From Shimia sagamensis (lineage in GTDB: Bacteria; Pseudomonadota; Alphaproteobacteria; Rhodobacterales; Rhodobacteraceae), in contig NZ_FXTY01000002.1 in the NCBI RefSeq assembly GCF_900182745.1, positions 186,001-250,000 on the forward strand: a DNA stretch of 64,000 bases, given 5' to 3'. Of the stretch, positions 8,944 to 18,605 are shown piece after piece. Position 1 is the first letter of the stretch, and each line of letters starts with the position of its first letter. The notes beneath the pieces are model-generated. The model saw only the letters and a program-made list of their open reading frames with translations, ran no database searches and was not told where the DNA came from. The position numbers and the translations under genes are program-made.

Positions 8944-10080
8944 ATGACGGCAACCCTTGCCACATATACCAAAGCAGCCGCCCGGATCCTTCCGGGCGCT
9001 GCGCTTGCGACCTACCTGTCGTTCTCCGCCGCTCAGGCTGACCCGTTTGCCAACGACATGGTGAATGGCTCTCTCGACGACGCCCGAACCCAAGACACCC
9101 CGCTGGGCTTTGGCAATGGCTCGGTTGTGGTTGCTCCGGTGCCGTTCAAAAACGTTCTCATTGGCGCAGGGCTTGTACTTGGTGGCGGCTACCTCTTCAC
9201 CATTGATGAAGGCAGCGACACCTCCATCCTTGGCGCAGGTGTTATGCGCTCTGACAACGGCACCAACGCCTATGGGTTAGGCGGCAAGTTTGTCTGGGAT
9301 GAAAACCGCTGGCAGGTCAGCGCCAGCCTGGGCCAGGCTGAAGGTTTCTATGATCTCTTCATCGGCGGCACCCCGGTGCCGGTGCGCCAAACCGGCGACG
9401 TCGTCAACCTCAGCGTGCTGCGCGGCTTAAACTCCGACCTACTGTTTGGCGGCTCCATGCGCTATCTAGACACAACTTTGGGCTATGACAGCACTGGAAC
9501 CGGTCTGCCCCCTTTGCCCGAAGGCCACCTCGAAGTGGGCACATTTAGCCTTCTGGCCAAGTGGGACACCCGTGACGACGATTTTTCCGCCCGCAACGGC
9601 CACCTACTCGACGGCGCGCTGACCTACGGCCAAATCCTAAACGCCAGCGGCCGCGATTACAGCAAGGCCGTTCTGACCTACAACCACTACCTGCCCATTG
9701 GGGATCAAAACAGCATTGCGACCCGCTTTGCAGGCTGCGCCAGCAGCGAAGACACCCCGTTTTTTGACCAATGCTCTCTGGGCGGCACCGACGGCTTCCG
9801 CGGCTTCAGCCCAACCGAGTTTCTCAACGACGCACTGCTTTCAGCACAGGCCGAATACCGCCACCAGATCAGCAGCCGCTTCTCTGGTGTGGCTTTTGCA
9901 GGTTTTGGCAACACCGGCAGCAGTCTCGGCCGCATCGGTGACTCCGACGTCCGGTATGCAGGTGGTCTGGGCCTACGCTTCCAACTCTCCAAAAAGTTCA
10001 AAGCCGTGTTTTCCGTCGACATGTCTTACAACGACCGTAAAGAGGACCTTCTCTACATCTATGTGGGCCAACGCTTCTAA
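8944..10080 (+). CDS. small Omp85-superfamily outer-membrane beta-barrel without POTRA domains
   Basis: 378 residues. A signal peptide (cleavage near AAQA-DPF) leads into alternating beta-strand sequence typical of an outer-membrane barrel. The protein ends in phenylalanine (YVGQRF), as the barrel-assembly machinery expects. Omp85 signatures are visible: GTDGFRGF (the RGF loop motif that enters the barrel) and the near-terminal strand AGGLGLRF. BamA- and TamA-type proteins are longer and carry POTRA repeats, which are absent here; this resembles the stand-alone 'bacterial surface antigen' barrels. The ATG at 8944 follows AAAGGAC. Its place directly behind an MscS-type channel suggests an envelope-stress or transport unit, but its cargo is unknown. 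Confidence 0.8.
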   Translation: MTATLATYTKAAARILPGAALATYLSFSAAQADPFANDMVNGSLDDARTQDTPLGFGNGSVVVAPVPFKNVLIGAGLVLGGGYLFTIDEGSDTSILGAGVMRSDNGTNAYGLGGKFVWDENRWQVSASLGQAEGFYDLFIGGTPVPVRQTGDVVNLSVLRGLNSDLLFGGSMRYLDTTLGYDSTGTGLPPLPEGHLEVGTFSLLAKWDTRDDDFSARNGHLLDGALTYGQILNASGRDYSKAVLTYNHYLPIGDQNSIATRFAGCASSEDTPFFDQCSLGGTDGFRGFSPTEFLNDALLSAQAEYRHQISSRFSGVAFAGFGNTGSSLGRIGDSDVRYAGGLGLRFQLSKKFKAVFSVDMSYNDRKEDLLYIYVGQRF

Positions 10081-10161
10081 CGAGGCGTTATAAGGCTTCC
10101 CCTTTTGCACTCGCTGTCCTAAAAGCCCCTCAATTGCTGTTTATTTGGGGACTCTCGCGAC

Positions 10162-12321
10162 ATGCAGGAACCGGCCATCACCACCGATCTCATCGAAGCT
10201 CATGGACTGAAGCCTGACGAATACAACCTGATCCTGGAGATCATTGGCCGCGAGCCAACCTTCACAGAGCTGGGTATTTTCTCTGCGATGTGGAACGAGC
10301 ACTGCTCTTACAAATCCTCCAAAAAATGGCTGCGCACCCTGCCCACCGAAGGCCCACAGGTGATATGTGGTCCTGGTGAAAATGCTGGTATCGTGGACAT
10401 TGGTGACGGCGATGCGGTTGTTTTCAAAATGGAAAGCCACAACCACCCGTCCTATATTGAACCCTACCAAGGCGCCGCCACCGGTGTTGGCGGCATTCTG
10501 CGCGACGTCTTCACCATGGGTGCACGTCCTGTGGCGGCAATGAACTCCCTGTCCTTTGGTGAACCTGATCACCACAAGACCACACAGCTAGTAAACGGCG
10601 TTGTCGAAGGCGTCGGCGGCTACGGCAACTGCTTTGGCGTCCCGACTGTTGGTGGCGAAGTCCGCTTCCACCCGGCCTACAACGGCAACTGCCTTGTAAA
10701 CGCCTTTGCTGCGGGTCTCGCCAAAACTGACAGCATCTTTTACTCCGCCGCCTCCGGCATCGGCATGCCTGTGGTCTACCTCGGCGCCAAAACCGGCCGT
10801 GACGGTGTGGGCGGCGCAACCATGGCGTCTGCTGAATTTGACGACACCATCGAAGAGAAACGCCCCACCGTGCAGGTTGGCGACCCTTTCACCGAAAAAC
10901 GCCTGATGGAAGCCACGCTGGAGCTGATGCAGACAGGCGCTGTGATCTCCATCCAGGATATGGGTGCCGCAGGCCTGACCTGTTCCGCCGTGGAAATGGG
11001 CGACAAAGGCAAGCTGGGCGTGAAGCTCAACTTGGAGGACGTACCTCAGCGCGAAGCCAATATGACAGCTTACGAAATGATGCTGTCTGAGTCCCAGGAA
11101 CGCATGCTGATGGTGCTGAACCCAGAGCTTGAGGCCGAAGCCCGTGCCGTGTTCACCAAATGGGATCTCGACTTTGCCATCGTAGGTGAAACCATCGCCG
11201 AAGACCGCTTCCTGATCCTGCACAACGGTGAGGTCAAAGCGGACCTGCCGCTGTCGCCACTGTCCGGCCGCGCACCAGAATATGACCGCCCATGGGTAGA
11301 GACCCCAGCGGCTGAAGAACTGGCGGACGTGCCCCAGATTAACGCGATCGACGGCCTCAAAGGCCTGATCACTTCGCCCAACTACGCGGGCAAACAGTGG
11401 GTCTATGAGCAATATGACACCACCGTGATGGGCGACACCGCCCAGCGTCCCGGCATGGGCTCCGGCGTGATCCGCGTGCACGGCACCGACAAAAAACTGG
11501 CCTTCACCTCTGACGTGACCCCACGCTACGTAAAAGCCAACCCCATCGAGGGTGGCAAACAGGCTGTGGCCGAAGCTTTCCGCAACTTGTCCTCCGTGGG
11601 CGCAAAGCCATTGGCCACAACCGACAACTTGAACTTCGGCAACCCAGAGAAGCCTGAGATCATGGGCCAGTTTGTTGGCGCCATCAAAGGCATTGGTGAA
11701 GCAGTTGCAGCGCTGGACATGCCGATCGTCTCCGGCAACGTGTCGCTCTACAATGAAACCGACGGCTCCGGCATCTTGCCCACCCCAACCATTGGCGCGG
11801 TTGGCCTGATTGCCGCTGGCGAAGAGCCTATCTTGGGCGAGGCACGTGATGGCCACGTCGCCCTGTTGATTGGCGACACCGAAGGCCACCTTGGCCAATC
11901 TGCCCTGCTGGCCGAAGTCTTCAATCGCGAAGAAGGTGACGCACCGCACGTTGATCTTGAGGCGGAACGCAAAAACGGCGAGTTCATTCGCAACAACCGC
12001 GACTGGATCAAAGCCTGTACTGACCTCGCAGATGGCGGCCTCGCGCTCGCAGCCTTTGAAATGGCCGAAGCAGCTGGCGTGGGTGTGCAGATCGACATGG
12101 ACGACACCCCAACCCTGTTTGGCGAAGATCAAGCCCGTTACTTGGTGGCCTGTAACTTCGATCAGGCAGAGGCGCTGATGATCAACGCAGCCAAAGCAGG
12201 CGTGACTGTCACTTCTGTGGGCAAATTTACCGGCGACACCGTAAAATTCGGCGCCTCCGAAGCCCCATTGGAAGAGCTCTCCGCCACGTTCCGCAGCAGC
12301 TTTGCCGCCGCTGTCGCCTAA
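10162..12321 (+). CDS. purL: phosphoribosylformylglycinamidine synthase subunit PurL
   Basis: Makes FGAM from FGAR, ATP and glutamine in purine synthesis, together with PurQ and PurS. 719 residues, the length of the small PurL found in PurSQL-type organisms. Landmarks are [12 protein letters not shown] near the N-terminus, the ATP/metal-binding [18 protein letters not shown], and the repeated AIR-synthase-like halves. The ATG at 10162 follows GGGGA. The next gene begins directly at the stop codon (TAA-ATG), so at least two further genes are probably on the same transcript. purQ and purS are not in the window. Confidence 0.98.
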   Translation: MQEPAITTDLIEAHGLKPDEYNLILEIIGREPTFTELGIFSAMWNEHCSYKSSKKWLRTLPTEGPQVICGPGENAGIVDIGDGDAVVFKMESHNHPSYIEPYQGAATGVGGILRDVFTMGARPVAAMNSLSFGEPDHHKTTQLVNGVVEGVGGYGNCFGVPTVGGEVRFHPAYNGNCLVNAFAAGLAKTDSIFYSAASGIGMPVVYLGAKTGRDGVGGATMASAEFDDTIEEKRPTVQVGDPFTEKRLMEATLELMQTGAVISIQDMGAAGLTCSAVEMGDKGKLGVKLNLEDVPQREANMTAYEMMLSESQERMLMVLNPELEAEARAVFTKWDLDFAIVGETIAEDRFLILHNGEVKADLPLSPLSGRAPEYDRPWVETPAAEELADVPQINAIDGLKGLITSPNYAGKQWVYEQYDTTVMGDTAQRPGMGSGVIRVHGTDKKLAFTSDVTPRYVKANPIEGGKQAVAEAFRNLSSVGAKPLATTDNLNFGNPEKPEIMGQFVGAIKGIGEAVAALDMPIVSGNVSLYNETDGSGILPTPTIGAVGLIAAGEEPILGEARDGHVALLIGDTEGHLGQSALLAEVFNREEGDAPHVDLEAERKNGEFIRNNRDWIKACTDLADGGLALAAFEMAEAAGVGVQIDMDDTPTLFGEDQARYLVACNFDQAEALMINAAKAGVTVTSVGKFTGDTVKFGASEAPLEELSATFRSSFAAAVA

Positions 12322-12798
12322 ATGAAAGCCAACGCGCCGATCTTTTACATCCTGTCACAGATCGGCGTGTTTTGCATTGTCTACACACTGTTGTTGGCCA
12401 CCCACACCAGCAGCATTGCGGTTGATTTCTGTGCGCCGGATTACGCATCCCGTACCGCAGTTTTTGCCGCCAAGGTCGCAATATTTTCGGCTCTGATCCA
12501 CGCGCCAGGATTGGTTGTTGCGCATCGTTTTGCCGACACCCCTTGGGGCCTCGCTGCGCTTCCTATGCTCTGCGCGCTTGGTTTTGTGGCTATTTATTAC
12601 GGCAATGACGTTTTTCTTCGCGCGGCCTCAGGCGGCTCCTGCACGGAAGAAATAATTCCCCGCTCCATATTCCGCCCGGAATGGCACCACAGTTTCCTGC
12701 AACTCTGTACACGCATTTTGGCTTATGGCTGGGGCATCGCATCCTTGCTGGTGCTCTACAAAACCTCCAGAATGCCGATAGACATCTATGAAGACTGA
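12322..12798 (+). CDS. four-span membrane protein of unknown function
   Basis: 158 residues. Hydrophobic segments lie at about 8-25, 45-63, 75-92 and 130-146, with a cysteine-containing loop (GGSCTEE). The ATG is immediately after the purL stop codon, so translation is probably coupled. I recognise no family. Its conservation behind purL in relatives would be the first clue to its role. Confidence 0.65.
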   Translation: MKANAPIFYILSQIGVFCIVYTLLLATHTSSIAVDFCAPDYASRTAVFAAKVAIFSALIHAPGLVVAHRFADTPWGLAALPMLCALGFVAIYYGNDVFLRAASGGSCTEEIIPRSIFRPEWHHSFLQLCTRILAYGWGIASLLVLYKTSRMPIDIYED

Positions 12799-12813
12799 CG
12801 CAGGCCTTTTGCC

Positions 12814-13335
12814 ATGACACTGCCCGTCGCCTTGCCCACACTCACCGACGATTGCAGCAATTGCGCGGCGCTTTGCTGTGTTGCTTACCCGTTTGACGCG
12901 GACGAAGACTTTGCCCTGCTCAAACGCGCCGATATCCCCTGCCCCAACCTCTCAGACAGCTGCCTCAACTGCACCGTCCACGCCGATCTGCTGCCCAAAG
13001 GCTTTGGCGGTTGCGTCGCGTACCAATGCGCCGGGGCTGGACAGCGTGTCACTCAGGAGCTGTTTGAAGGCGAAACCTGGCGCGACGACCCCGACCTTCT
13101 GGAACATATGACCTACGCCCTGCGCGTGGTCCGTCCAATCCACGAAGCCCTGCTGCTTCTGCAAGAGGTCAGCAACCTCCCGATCCCCGCAAGCGCCAAA
13201 CGCCAGGCTCTGTCCCTCATAACGGCGCTCTGCCCGGACAATCCCAAATCGGTACATGACTTCGAAGTCCCCGAGGTCCAAGACGCCTTGGCCGACGTGC
13301 CAGCTTACCTGCAATCGCTTGCGCCTTTCCTGTGA
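12814..13335 (+). CDS. cysteine-rich protein with putative metal-binding N-terminal domain
   Basis: 173 residues. The first 80 contain nine cysteines in a recognisable arrangement: CSNCAALCC, then PCPNLSDSCLNC, then GFGGCVAYQCAGAGQ. The same pattern (C-x2-C-x4-CC, then H...GF-x-GC-x-x-Y-x-C-x-GAGQ) begins many actinobacterial pentapeptide-repeat proteins, as I recall them. Here no pentapeptide repeats follow; instead there is a helical C-terminal half. Metal or Fe-S binding is inferred only from the cysteines. It follows purL and the membrane protein with 15 bases of spacing. Confidence 0.75.
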   Translation: MTLPVALPTLTDDCSNCAALCCVAYPFDADEDFALLKRADIPCPNLSDSCLNCTVHADLLPKGFGGCVAYQCAGAGQRVTQELFEGETWRDDPDLLEHMTYALRVVRPIHEALLLLQEVSNLPIPASAKRQALSLITALCPDNPKSVHDFEVPEVQDALADVPAYLQSLAPFL

Positions 13336-13422
13336 CATTACGCGCCTGACATCGAAATCGCCTTGCAGAGCCCAAACCCAAAGCCTACATTTTTGGGCAA
13401 CGACACAAAGGAACAGCCGACC

Positions 13423-13659
13423 ATGCCAATGACCACCCATGAAATCGAGGAACTGCTGCGCGAGACCTTCCCGGATGCCGACATCCAAGTGGGTGGCAGC
13501 GACGGCGTGCACATGTCCGCGATGGTGATTGACGAAAGCTTCCGCGGCAAAAACCGCGTGCAACAACAGCGCGCTGTTTATGCCGCACTAAAGGGAAAAA
13601 TGGACGGCTCGACAGGCGAGTTGCACGCCCTCGCGCTGACAACCAAAGCACCTGAATGA
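13423..13659 (+). CDS. bolA: BolA-family protein
   Basis: 78 residues covering the whole BolA fold (DADIQVGG, the SFRGKNRVQQQRAVYAAL helix region). BolA proteins bind a [2Fe-2S] cluster together with monothiol glutaredoxins and act in iron-sulfur trafficking and iron sensing. The glutaredoxin partner lies 345 bases downstream on the same strand, which supports this role. The ATG at 13423 was chosen because AAAGGAAC lies upstream. Overlaps the start of a small membrane-protein ORF. Confidence 0.93.
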   Translation: MPMTTHEIEELLRETFPDADIQVGGSDGVHMSAMVIDESFRGKNRVQQQRAVYAALKGKMDGSTGELHALALTTKAPE

Positions 13660-13874
13660 TGCCATCGATAGCCGCCATCACCTTTGGTATTATTGGCTTG
13701 GTGGTTGTCGCCATCGCGGCGGAGGTTTATCTCAAACGCAACCGGCGAACGTCCCTTTCGTCGATGAAACCCAAATCCAGCGACGTGCGTCACCATGCAA
13801 CGGAGGAACATAGTATGACCGCTCTCGTTGCCAAAAATGACCGGCTGGAGAAAGAAAACACCAAGCGCAAATGA
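13656..13874 (+). CDS. small single-span membrane protein between bolA and grxD
   Basis: 72 codons starting at ATG 13656 (or 13659), overlapping the bolA stop. It has an N-terminal hydrophobic helix (about residues 5-24: AAITFGIIGLVVVAIAAEVY), then a basic, lysine/arginine-rich tail. Stop-start overlap with bolA and a well-formed membrane helix favour a real gene. I do not know the family, and the low-complexity tail gives no functional hint. Confidence 0.5.
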   Translation: MMPSIAAITFGIIGLVVVAIAAEVYLKRNRRTSLSSMKPKSSDVRHHATEEHSMTALVAKNDRLEKENTKRK

Positions 13875-14004
13875 GCTCGCTTCTCGACATTCTAGGTGGC
13901 GTCACCATCTGTTCAGATGTACGAGGTTTTTTGAAACACGGCCCCTCTTACTGGAGGCGCACCCGCGCCATAGACCGATGGCGACATAACAAGGAAACGC
14001 AACA

Positions 14005-14367
14005 ATGACCGACGTTAAAGACCGCATCGCTGAAATCGTAAAAGCCAACGACATGGTGCTGTTCATGAAAGGCACCAAGGACATGCCGCAGTGTGGCTTC
14101 TCCTCCCGTGTAGCTGGCGTGCTGAACTACATGGCGGTGGACTACGCCGACGTGAACGTGCTCGCGGATGAAGAAATCCGTCAAGGCATCAAAGACTACT
14201 CCGACTGGCCCACCATCCCGCAACTCTACATCAAAGGCGAGTTTGTTGGCGGTTGTGATATCATCACCGAGATGACCCTGTCCGGCGAGCTTGACACTCT
14301 GTTTGCCGACAACGGCTTGGCGTTTGACAAGGACGCAGCCGACAAAATTCGCGAGGCCAACGCCTAA
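14005..14367 (+). CDS. grxD: monothiol glutaredoxin Grx4/GrxD
   Basis: 120 residues with the monothiol active site C30-G-F-S, the WPTIPQLY cis-proline strand and the GGCDI glutathione-binding motif. It carries [2Fe-2S] clusters as a homodimer or as a heterodimer with BolA, and delivers them to apoproteins. A clear AAGGAAA site precedes the ATG. bolA upstream on the same strand forms a conserved functional pair. A hairpin terminator follows. Confidence 0.96.
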   Translation: MTDVKDRIAEIVKANDMVLFMKGTKDMPQCGFSSRVAGVLNYMAVDYADVNVLADEEIRQGIKDYSDWPTIPQLYIKGEFVGGCDIITEMTLSGELDTLFADNGLAFDKDAADKIREANA

Positions 14368-14397
14368 GCTTTGCACCACAACCATCTGTTTGAAAAC

Positions 14398-14427
14398 AAA
14401 AACCCGCCAGAGAATGGCGGGTTTTCT
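14398..14427. terminator. bidirectional terminator between grxD and cytochrome b561
   Basis: AACCCGCCA - GAGAA - TGGCGGGTT gives a 9-bp stem (14401-14423), with T residues downstream and A residues upstream. It suits both converging genes. Confidence 0.85.
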
Positions 14428-14429
14428 GT

Positions 14430-14963
14430 TTATGATCGACCCGTCATGCGGGACCAAGTGCCATCCTTGTCCATTACCACATGCTTGAGCGCTCCAAGGA
14501 TATGCAGGAGAACTGTGGCAATCATCAGCTTGGCAAAAATCCCATGCACTGCACCCCCCAGTGATTTTAGCGCGCTGATCTCGGGGCCACCGGGGATTGC
14601 GAACAGACCAAAAACCCCGATCTCTCGGCCGCCAAAATAGGACATCATCACACCGGACATCGGCATCACAACGATACCGACCAATAAAATCACATGCGCC
14701 CAATGCGCCAATTTGGTTTGCCATCCGTCCTGCACCGCGGCCAGAAATCCCTGGCGCAGTCGCCAGTACACCCGCCAGCTGCCCAGTATCAAAACCACAA
14801 GGCCAATTGACTTGTGAATACCCATGAAAGTTTGCTTTTCTGGACCACGAGGCAAAAACTGCGACATGTAAATACCCCCTGCAAGCATGCCAATCATCAA
14901 GACAGCCACAAGCCAATGATTTAGTCGCGACATCCGATCATAGGCGGTCTGTTGTTGAGCCAT
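14430..14963 (-). CDS. cytochrome b561 family protein (di-haem membrane cytochrome)
   Basis: 177 residues with four transmembrane helices. Haem-ligand histidines are placed as in CybB-type b561 proteins: LNHW in helix 1, GIHKSIG in helix 2, HWAHV in helix 3 and LLHILGALKH in helix 4. Members of this family move electrons from quinol in the inner membrane; E. coli CybB is a superoxide:ubiquinone oxidoreductase. The ATG follows GGGAGG. The gene is monocistronic. Confidence 0.92.
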   Translation of the reverse strand: MAQQQTAYDRMSRLNHWLVAVLMIGMLAGGIYMSQFLPRGPEKQTFMGIHKSIGLVVLILGSWRVYWRLRQGFLAAVQDGWQTKLAHWAHVILLVGIVVMPMSGVMMSYFGGREIGVFGLFAIPGGPEISALKSLGGAVHGIFAKLMIATVLLHILGALKHVVMDKDGTWSRMTGRS

Positions 14964-15051
14964 ATCAGCCTCCCTAAGGCAATGAGATTACAGGTGACAA
15001 AGGCACCTATGTCTCTAACGGCCACCCGCCCCAAATCCGTCGCCAAAGGCC

Positions 15052-15082
15052 AAAAAAAACGCCCGTACCATTTGGCACGGGC
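15052..15082 (-). terminator. intrinsic terminator of the zapA operon
   Basis: Read on the minus strand: GCCCGT / ACGGGC arms with an inner GCCAAATGG stem-loop, followed by eight T (A run at 15052-15059 on the plus strand). Confidence 0.88.
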
Positions 15083-15114
15083 GCATTAGCGCTAGAGTTA
15101 GAACCACGCGGTTT

Positions 15115-15510
15115 TTATCCCGCCGCCTTCTCTTCCACCAGATCCGCAAGGCTCTCTGCCCGCGCCGCCATCTCGGCCAGTGTCTGCGTCACCTCTTCAG
15201 GAATGGTGGGCACTTCCACCTTTGCGGGCTCCGCCTTTGGGGCCTCGTGCAATGCTTGGATTTCCTTTTCCCGCGCCGCAATCTTGGCTTCCGCATCGCG
15301 CAGCTGATCTTCCAGACCAGCCGTTTTGTCGGCCAACATCAGACCAGACATCAGCAACATCCGCGCTTCAGGAATTCGTCCGGCTTGCCCAACAAGCACC
15401 CGTGCCTGTTCATCCACCATCTGTGCCGCTGCCCGCAGGAAATGCTGCTCCCCGTCCTGACAGGCCACTTCAAAAACCCGGCCGCCAATTTCAATTTGTA
15501 CTTCAGGCAT
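15115..15510 (-). CDS. zapA: cell division protein ZapA
   Basis: 131 residues. The N-terminal ZapA head (VQIEIGGRVFEVACQDGEQ) is followed by the dimerising coiled coil (RMLLMSGLMLADK...DAEAKIAAREKEIQAL). ZapA cross-links FtsZ filaments at midcell. Its ATG overlaps by one base the TGA of the upstream coiled-coil gene, so the two are translationally coupled. The C-terminal 40 residues are longer than in E. coli ZapA and proline/glutamate-rich. Confidence 0.93.
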   Translation of the reverse strand: MPEVQIEIGGRVFEVACQDGEQHFLRAAAQMVDEQARVLVGQAGRIPEARMLLMSGLMLADKTAGLEDQLRDAEAKIAAREKEIQALHEAPKAEPAKVEVPTIPEEVTQTLAEMAARAESLADLVEEKAAG

Positions 15511-16331
15511 CAGGCGTCTCCCGTTTCTTTGCTGTCTTCAACCGTGTCGGCAAGCGGCTCCGCAGTCTCAACCGCGATCTCTTCTGGCGCGGCATCACTA
15601 TCGTCCACGTCCGCGTCCGGCGCGGCGACAGCCAAACCATGCACCAACGGGCGCAGCTCTGCCAAAATCACGGCTGTTTCCGCGCTCTCCGCTTCACGCA
15701 ATGCACTCAACGTATCCAGGTCAGCTTTCAACGCGCCATTCACAGCAGACGGATCCACCATGCCGTCTTTTTCAACCTGCTCACGCAACACCTGGTTGGC
15801 GGAGCGTTCACGCCGCGCCATCTGACGCAACCGGCGCAGGCGTGTGCCCAACTCGGCCAGCATCACACGGTTCTCTTCCACCGCTTCGGTCAAAGCCGCG
15901 TCTTCCGCAGGCGCCACGTCTCCAGCGCTCTCCGGTACTGAGCCAGCTTGACTTGCGGCCTCTTCAGCAGCATCGGCCGCAGCGGCGGCTGCCGTTTCTG
16001 CCGCTTCCGCCCGTGCTTCCGCCGTGAGCAAGGCTGCGCTGGTGTCTTCCGCCGTGCTCTCGGCAGCTTTCAGCGCATCCTCAGCGTCTGTCTTGGCGGT
16101 TTGCGCTGCACCCAGCTCTTCCTCAAGCTCGGTCTGCCGCGCGGTCAACGCCCGCACACGCTCCTCCATTTGCGCCGTCACCAGCGCTTCATTCTCCAAT
16201 GCCCGACGCAATGCCTGTACGTCTTCGCCCTCATCAGGCTCAGCAACCGCCGCCTGCATACCGTCCACACCTCGCGCAATGCGTTCCAGCGCTGCGGTCA
16301 GCCTGCCTTCCAGTTCGCTGATGTCGCTCAT
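15510..16331 (-). CDS. coiled-coil protein upstream of zapA (ZauP-like)
   Basis: 273 residues, strongly alanine/glutamate-rich. Heptad-like coiled coil spans about 35-130 and again about 150-215, with acidic tails. In Caulobacter the gene upstream of zapA encodes ZauP, a coiled-coil protein that partners ZapA at the division site. Operon position, one-base overlap and coiled-coil content make this its likely counterpart. Low sequence complexity means homology cannot be proved by eye. The start at 16331 has a suitable purine-rich site (GGAAAGGACGAGGCAT-ATG). Confidence 0.75.
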   Translation of the reverse strand: MSDISELEGRLTAALERIARGVDGMQAAVAEPDEGEDVQALRRALENEALVTAQMEERVRALTARQTELEEELGAAQTAKTDAEDALKAAESTAEDTSAALLTAEARAEAAETAAAAAADAAEEAASQAGSVPESAGDVAPAEDAALTEAVEENRVMLAELGTRLRRLRQMARRERSANQVLREQVEKDGMVDPSAVNGALKADLDTLSALREAESAETAVILAELRPLVHGLAVAAPDADVDDSDAAPEEIAVETAEPLADTVEDSKETGDA

Positions 16332-16583
16332 ATGCCTCGTCCTTTCCGGTCCGGTTCTTAATGACCCGCGTTCTTTTGCGCGCCTTTCTTTCTTAACGAA
16401 TCAAAGAACGGCGCTCAATGGCCTGATATTAGCCGCTGAAATTGCAAATTGCGCCCCCAATCGGCGGGAATTCACCACGCCAAACCCGGTCAAATTCACA
16501 GCCAACAGCCTTGCCAGCTTGCTATTGGCCTTAAAACTGCTATTCACCCGGCAACCCAACCCTTTAAACGAAGGAGCGCATCC

Positions 16584-18605
16584 GTGGACATCGCCGCACT
16601 GCGTGAAAAGAACCCAGAACATTGGATGAAAGCCGCCGCCATTCGCGCCCTGACGCTGGATGGGGTTGCCGCTGCCAACTCCGGTCACTCCGGCATGCCA
16701 ATGGGCATGGCTGATGTGGCCACTGTGCTGTTTGAAAAGCACATGAAATTTGACGTGGCTGCGCCAAACTGGCCGGACCGCGATCGTTTCATCCTGTCCG
16801 CGGGCCACGGCTCCATGCTGATCTACTCCCTGCTCTATCTGATGGGCGACAAGCAGGTCACCCATGAACAGTTGAAAAACTTCCGCCAGATGGGCGCTTT
16901 GACCGCAGGCCATCCGGAAAACTTCCTGTTGGATGCCGTGGAAACCACCACTGGCCCGCTGGGTCAGGGCATCGCCAACGCTGTGGGTTTTGCCATGGCC
17001 GAGGAAATGCAGCGCGCACAGTACAGCCGCAAGCTGGTCGATCACAAAACCTATGTGATTGCCGGTGATGGCTGCCTGATGGAAGGCATCTCCCAAGAGG
17101 CCATCGGCCTGGCAGGTCGCCATTCTCTGGGCAACCTGATTGTCTTCTGGGACAACAACAACATCACCATCGACGGCACAGTGGAACTGTCTGACCGCAC
17201 CGATCAGGTGAAGCGCTTCAAAGCCTCCGGCTGGCACGTTCAGGAGATTGACGGCCACGATGCTGAGGCCATCGACGCCGCCATCGAAGCCGCCAAGAAA
17301 ACCAACAAGCCATCAATGATCGCGTGCAAAACGCACATCGCGATTGGCCACGCCGCGCAAGACACCTCCAAAGGCCATGGCGCGCTGACTGACGCTGATC
17401 AGATGAAAGCCGCCAAAGCTGGTTACGGCTGGACCTCCGCGCCATTCGACGTCCCTGCCGACGTCAAAGCACAGTGGGAAGCCATTGGATCCCGTGGCGC
17501 TGCTGACCGCGAAGCTTGGGAAGCCCGCTTTGCCGAAGCCTCCAAGCAGAAACAAGACCGTTTCAACCGCGCTTATGCTTTGGATGTGCCAAACAAACTG
17601 TCGGCCACCATCAAAGCCCTGAAGAAACAGATTTCTGAGGACCAGCCCAAGGTTGCCACACGGAAATCTTCCGAAATGGCCCTGGCTGCGATCAACCCGA
17701 TCATGCCAGAAACCGTGGGCGGCTCTGCGGATCTGACCGGCTCCAACAACACGTTGACGGCTGATCTGGGTGTGTTTGACACCGACAACCGCAAAGGCCG
17801 CTACGTCTACTGGGGCATTCGTGAGCACGGCATGGCGTCGGCGATGAACGGCATGGCGCTGCACGGCGGTATCCGTCCTTACGGCGGCACCTTCTTCTGC
17901 TTCACCGACTACGCGCGTCCCGCTATGCGTCTGGCGGCCCTGAGCAAAATCCCAACCGTGTTTGTCATGACCCATGACAGCATCGGCGTGGGCGAAGATG
18001 GCCCAACTCACCAGCCGGTTGAGCATCTGGCAATCTGCCGCGCCACGCCAAACACCTATGTGTTCCGCCCAGCTGACTCCGTGGAAACTGCCGAAGCCTG
18101 GGAAATTGCCCTGACCTCCAAAGACACCCCATCGGTCATGGCCCTGACCCGTCAGAACCTGCCAACGCTGCGGACTGAGCACAAGCTGAAGAACCTCACC
18201 GCGCAAGGCGGTTATGTTCTGGCCGAAGCGACCGGCAAACGTCAGGCCATTCTGATCGCCACCGGTTCTGAAGTGTCGCTTGCGATGGAAGCCAAGGCTC
18301 TCTTGGAAGCCGACGGCATCGGCACCCGCGTGGTCTCCATGCCATGTATGGAGCTGTTTGCCGCCCAAGACGAAGACTACCGCCGCAAGGTGCTGCCTGC
18401 GGGCGCTGCTGTGCGTGTGGGTGTTGAAGCCGCTGTACGCAACGGCGGCTGGGATCAGTGGCTCTTGGGTGAGCGCGCCCGTCCAGGCAAGTCCGACTTT
18501 GTCGGCATGGACGGCTTTGGTGCCTCGGCCCCAGCGGGTGAGCTGTTCGAGAAATTCGGCATCACCGCCGCCAATGTGGCGCAGAAGGTCAAAGACTTGC
18601 TTTAA
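16584..18605 (+). CDS. tkt: transketolase
   Basis: 673 residues, full length. Transfers two-carbon units in the pentose phosphate pathway using thiamine diphosphate. Landmarks are [11 protein letters not shown] at the N-terminus, the ThDP motif [12 protein letters not shown] with the following WDNNNI, and the E1-type glutamate region [13 protein letters not shown] at 16584 is the start: AAGGAG lies 7 bases upstream and the protein then begins as the family does ([11 protein letters not shown]). The upstream open frame is not conserved-looking. A strong terminator follows. Confidence 0.97.
   Translation: MDIAALREKNPEHWMKAAAIRALTLDGVAAANSGHSGMPMGMADVATVLFEKHMKFDVAAPNWPDRDRFILSAGHGSMLIYSLLYLMGDKQVTHEQLKNFRQMGALTAGHPENFLLDAVETTTGPLGQGIANAVGFAMAEEMQRAQYSRKLVDHKTYVIAGDGCLMEGISQEAIGLAGRHSLGNLIVFWDNNNITIDGTVELSDRTDQVKRFKASGWHVQEIDGHDAEAIDAAIEAAKKTNKPSMIACKTHIAIGHAAQDTSKGHGALTDADQMKAAKAGYGWTSAPFDVPADVKAQWEAIGSRGAADREAWEARFAEASKQKQDRFNRAYALDVPNKLSATIKALKKQISEDQPKVATRKSSEMALAAINPIMPETVGGSADLTGSNNTLTADLGVFDTDNRKGRYVYWGIREHGMASAMNGMALHGGIRPYGGTFFCFTDYARPAMRLAALSKIPTVFVMTHDSIGVGEDGPTHQPVEHLAICRATPNTYVFRPADSVETAEAWEIALTSKDTPSVMALTRQNLPTLRTEHKLKNLTAQGGYVLAEATGKRQAILIATGSEVSLAMEAKALLEADGIGTRVVSMPCMELFAAQDEDYRRKVLPAGAAVRVGVEAAVRNGGWDQWLLGERARPGKSDFVGMDGFGASAPAGELFEKFGITAANVAQKVKDLL

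Noticed and set aside
10588-12132. 514-codon open frame on the minus strand inside purL
   Set aside because: It lies entirely antisense to an unmistakable purL and has no family motif; long antisense frames arise from GC-rich codon use.
14964-15114. Search for a 6S RNA downstream of zapA
   Set aside because: Only about 150 bases, most of it a terminator; no long bulged hairpin of the 6S type.
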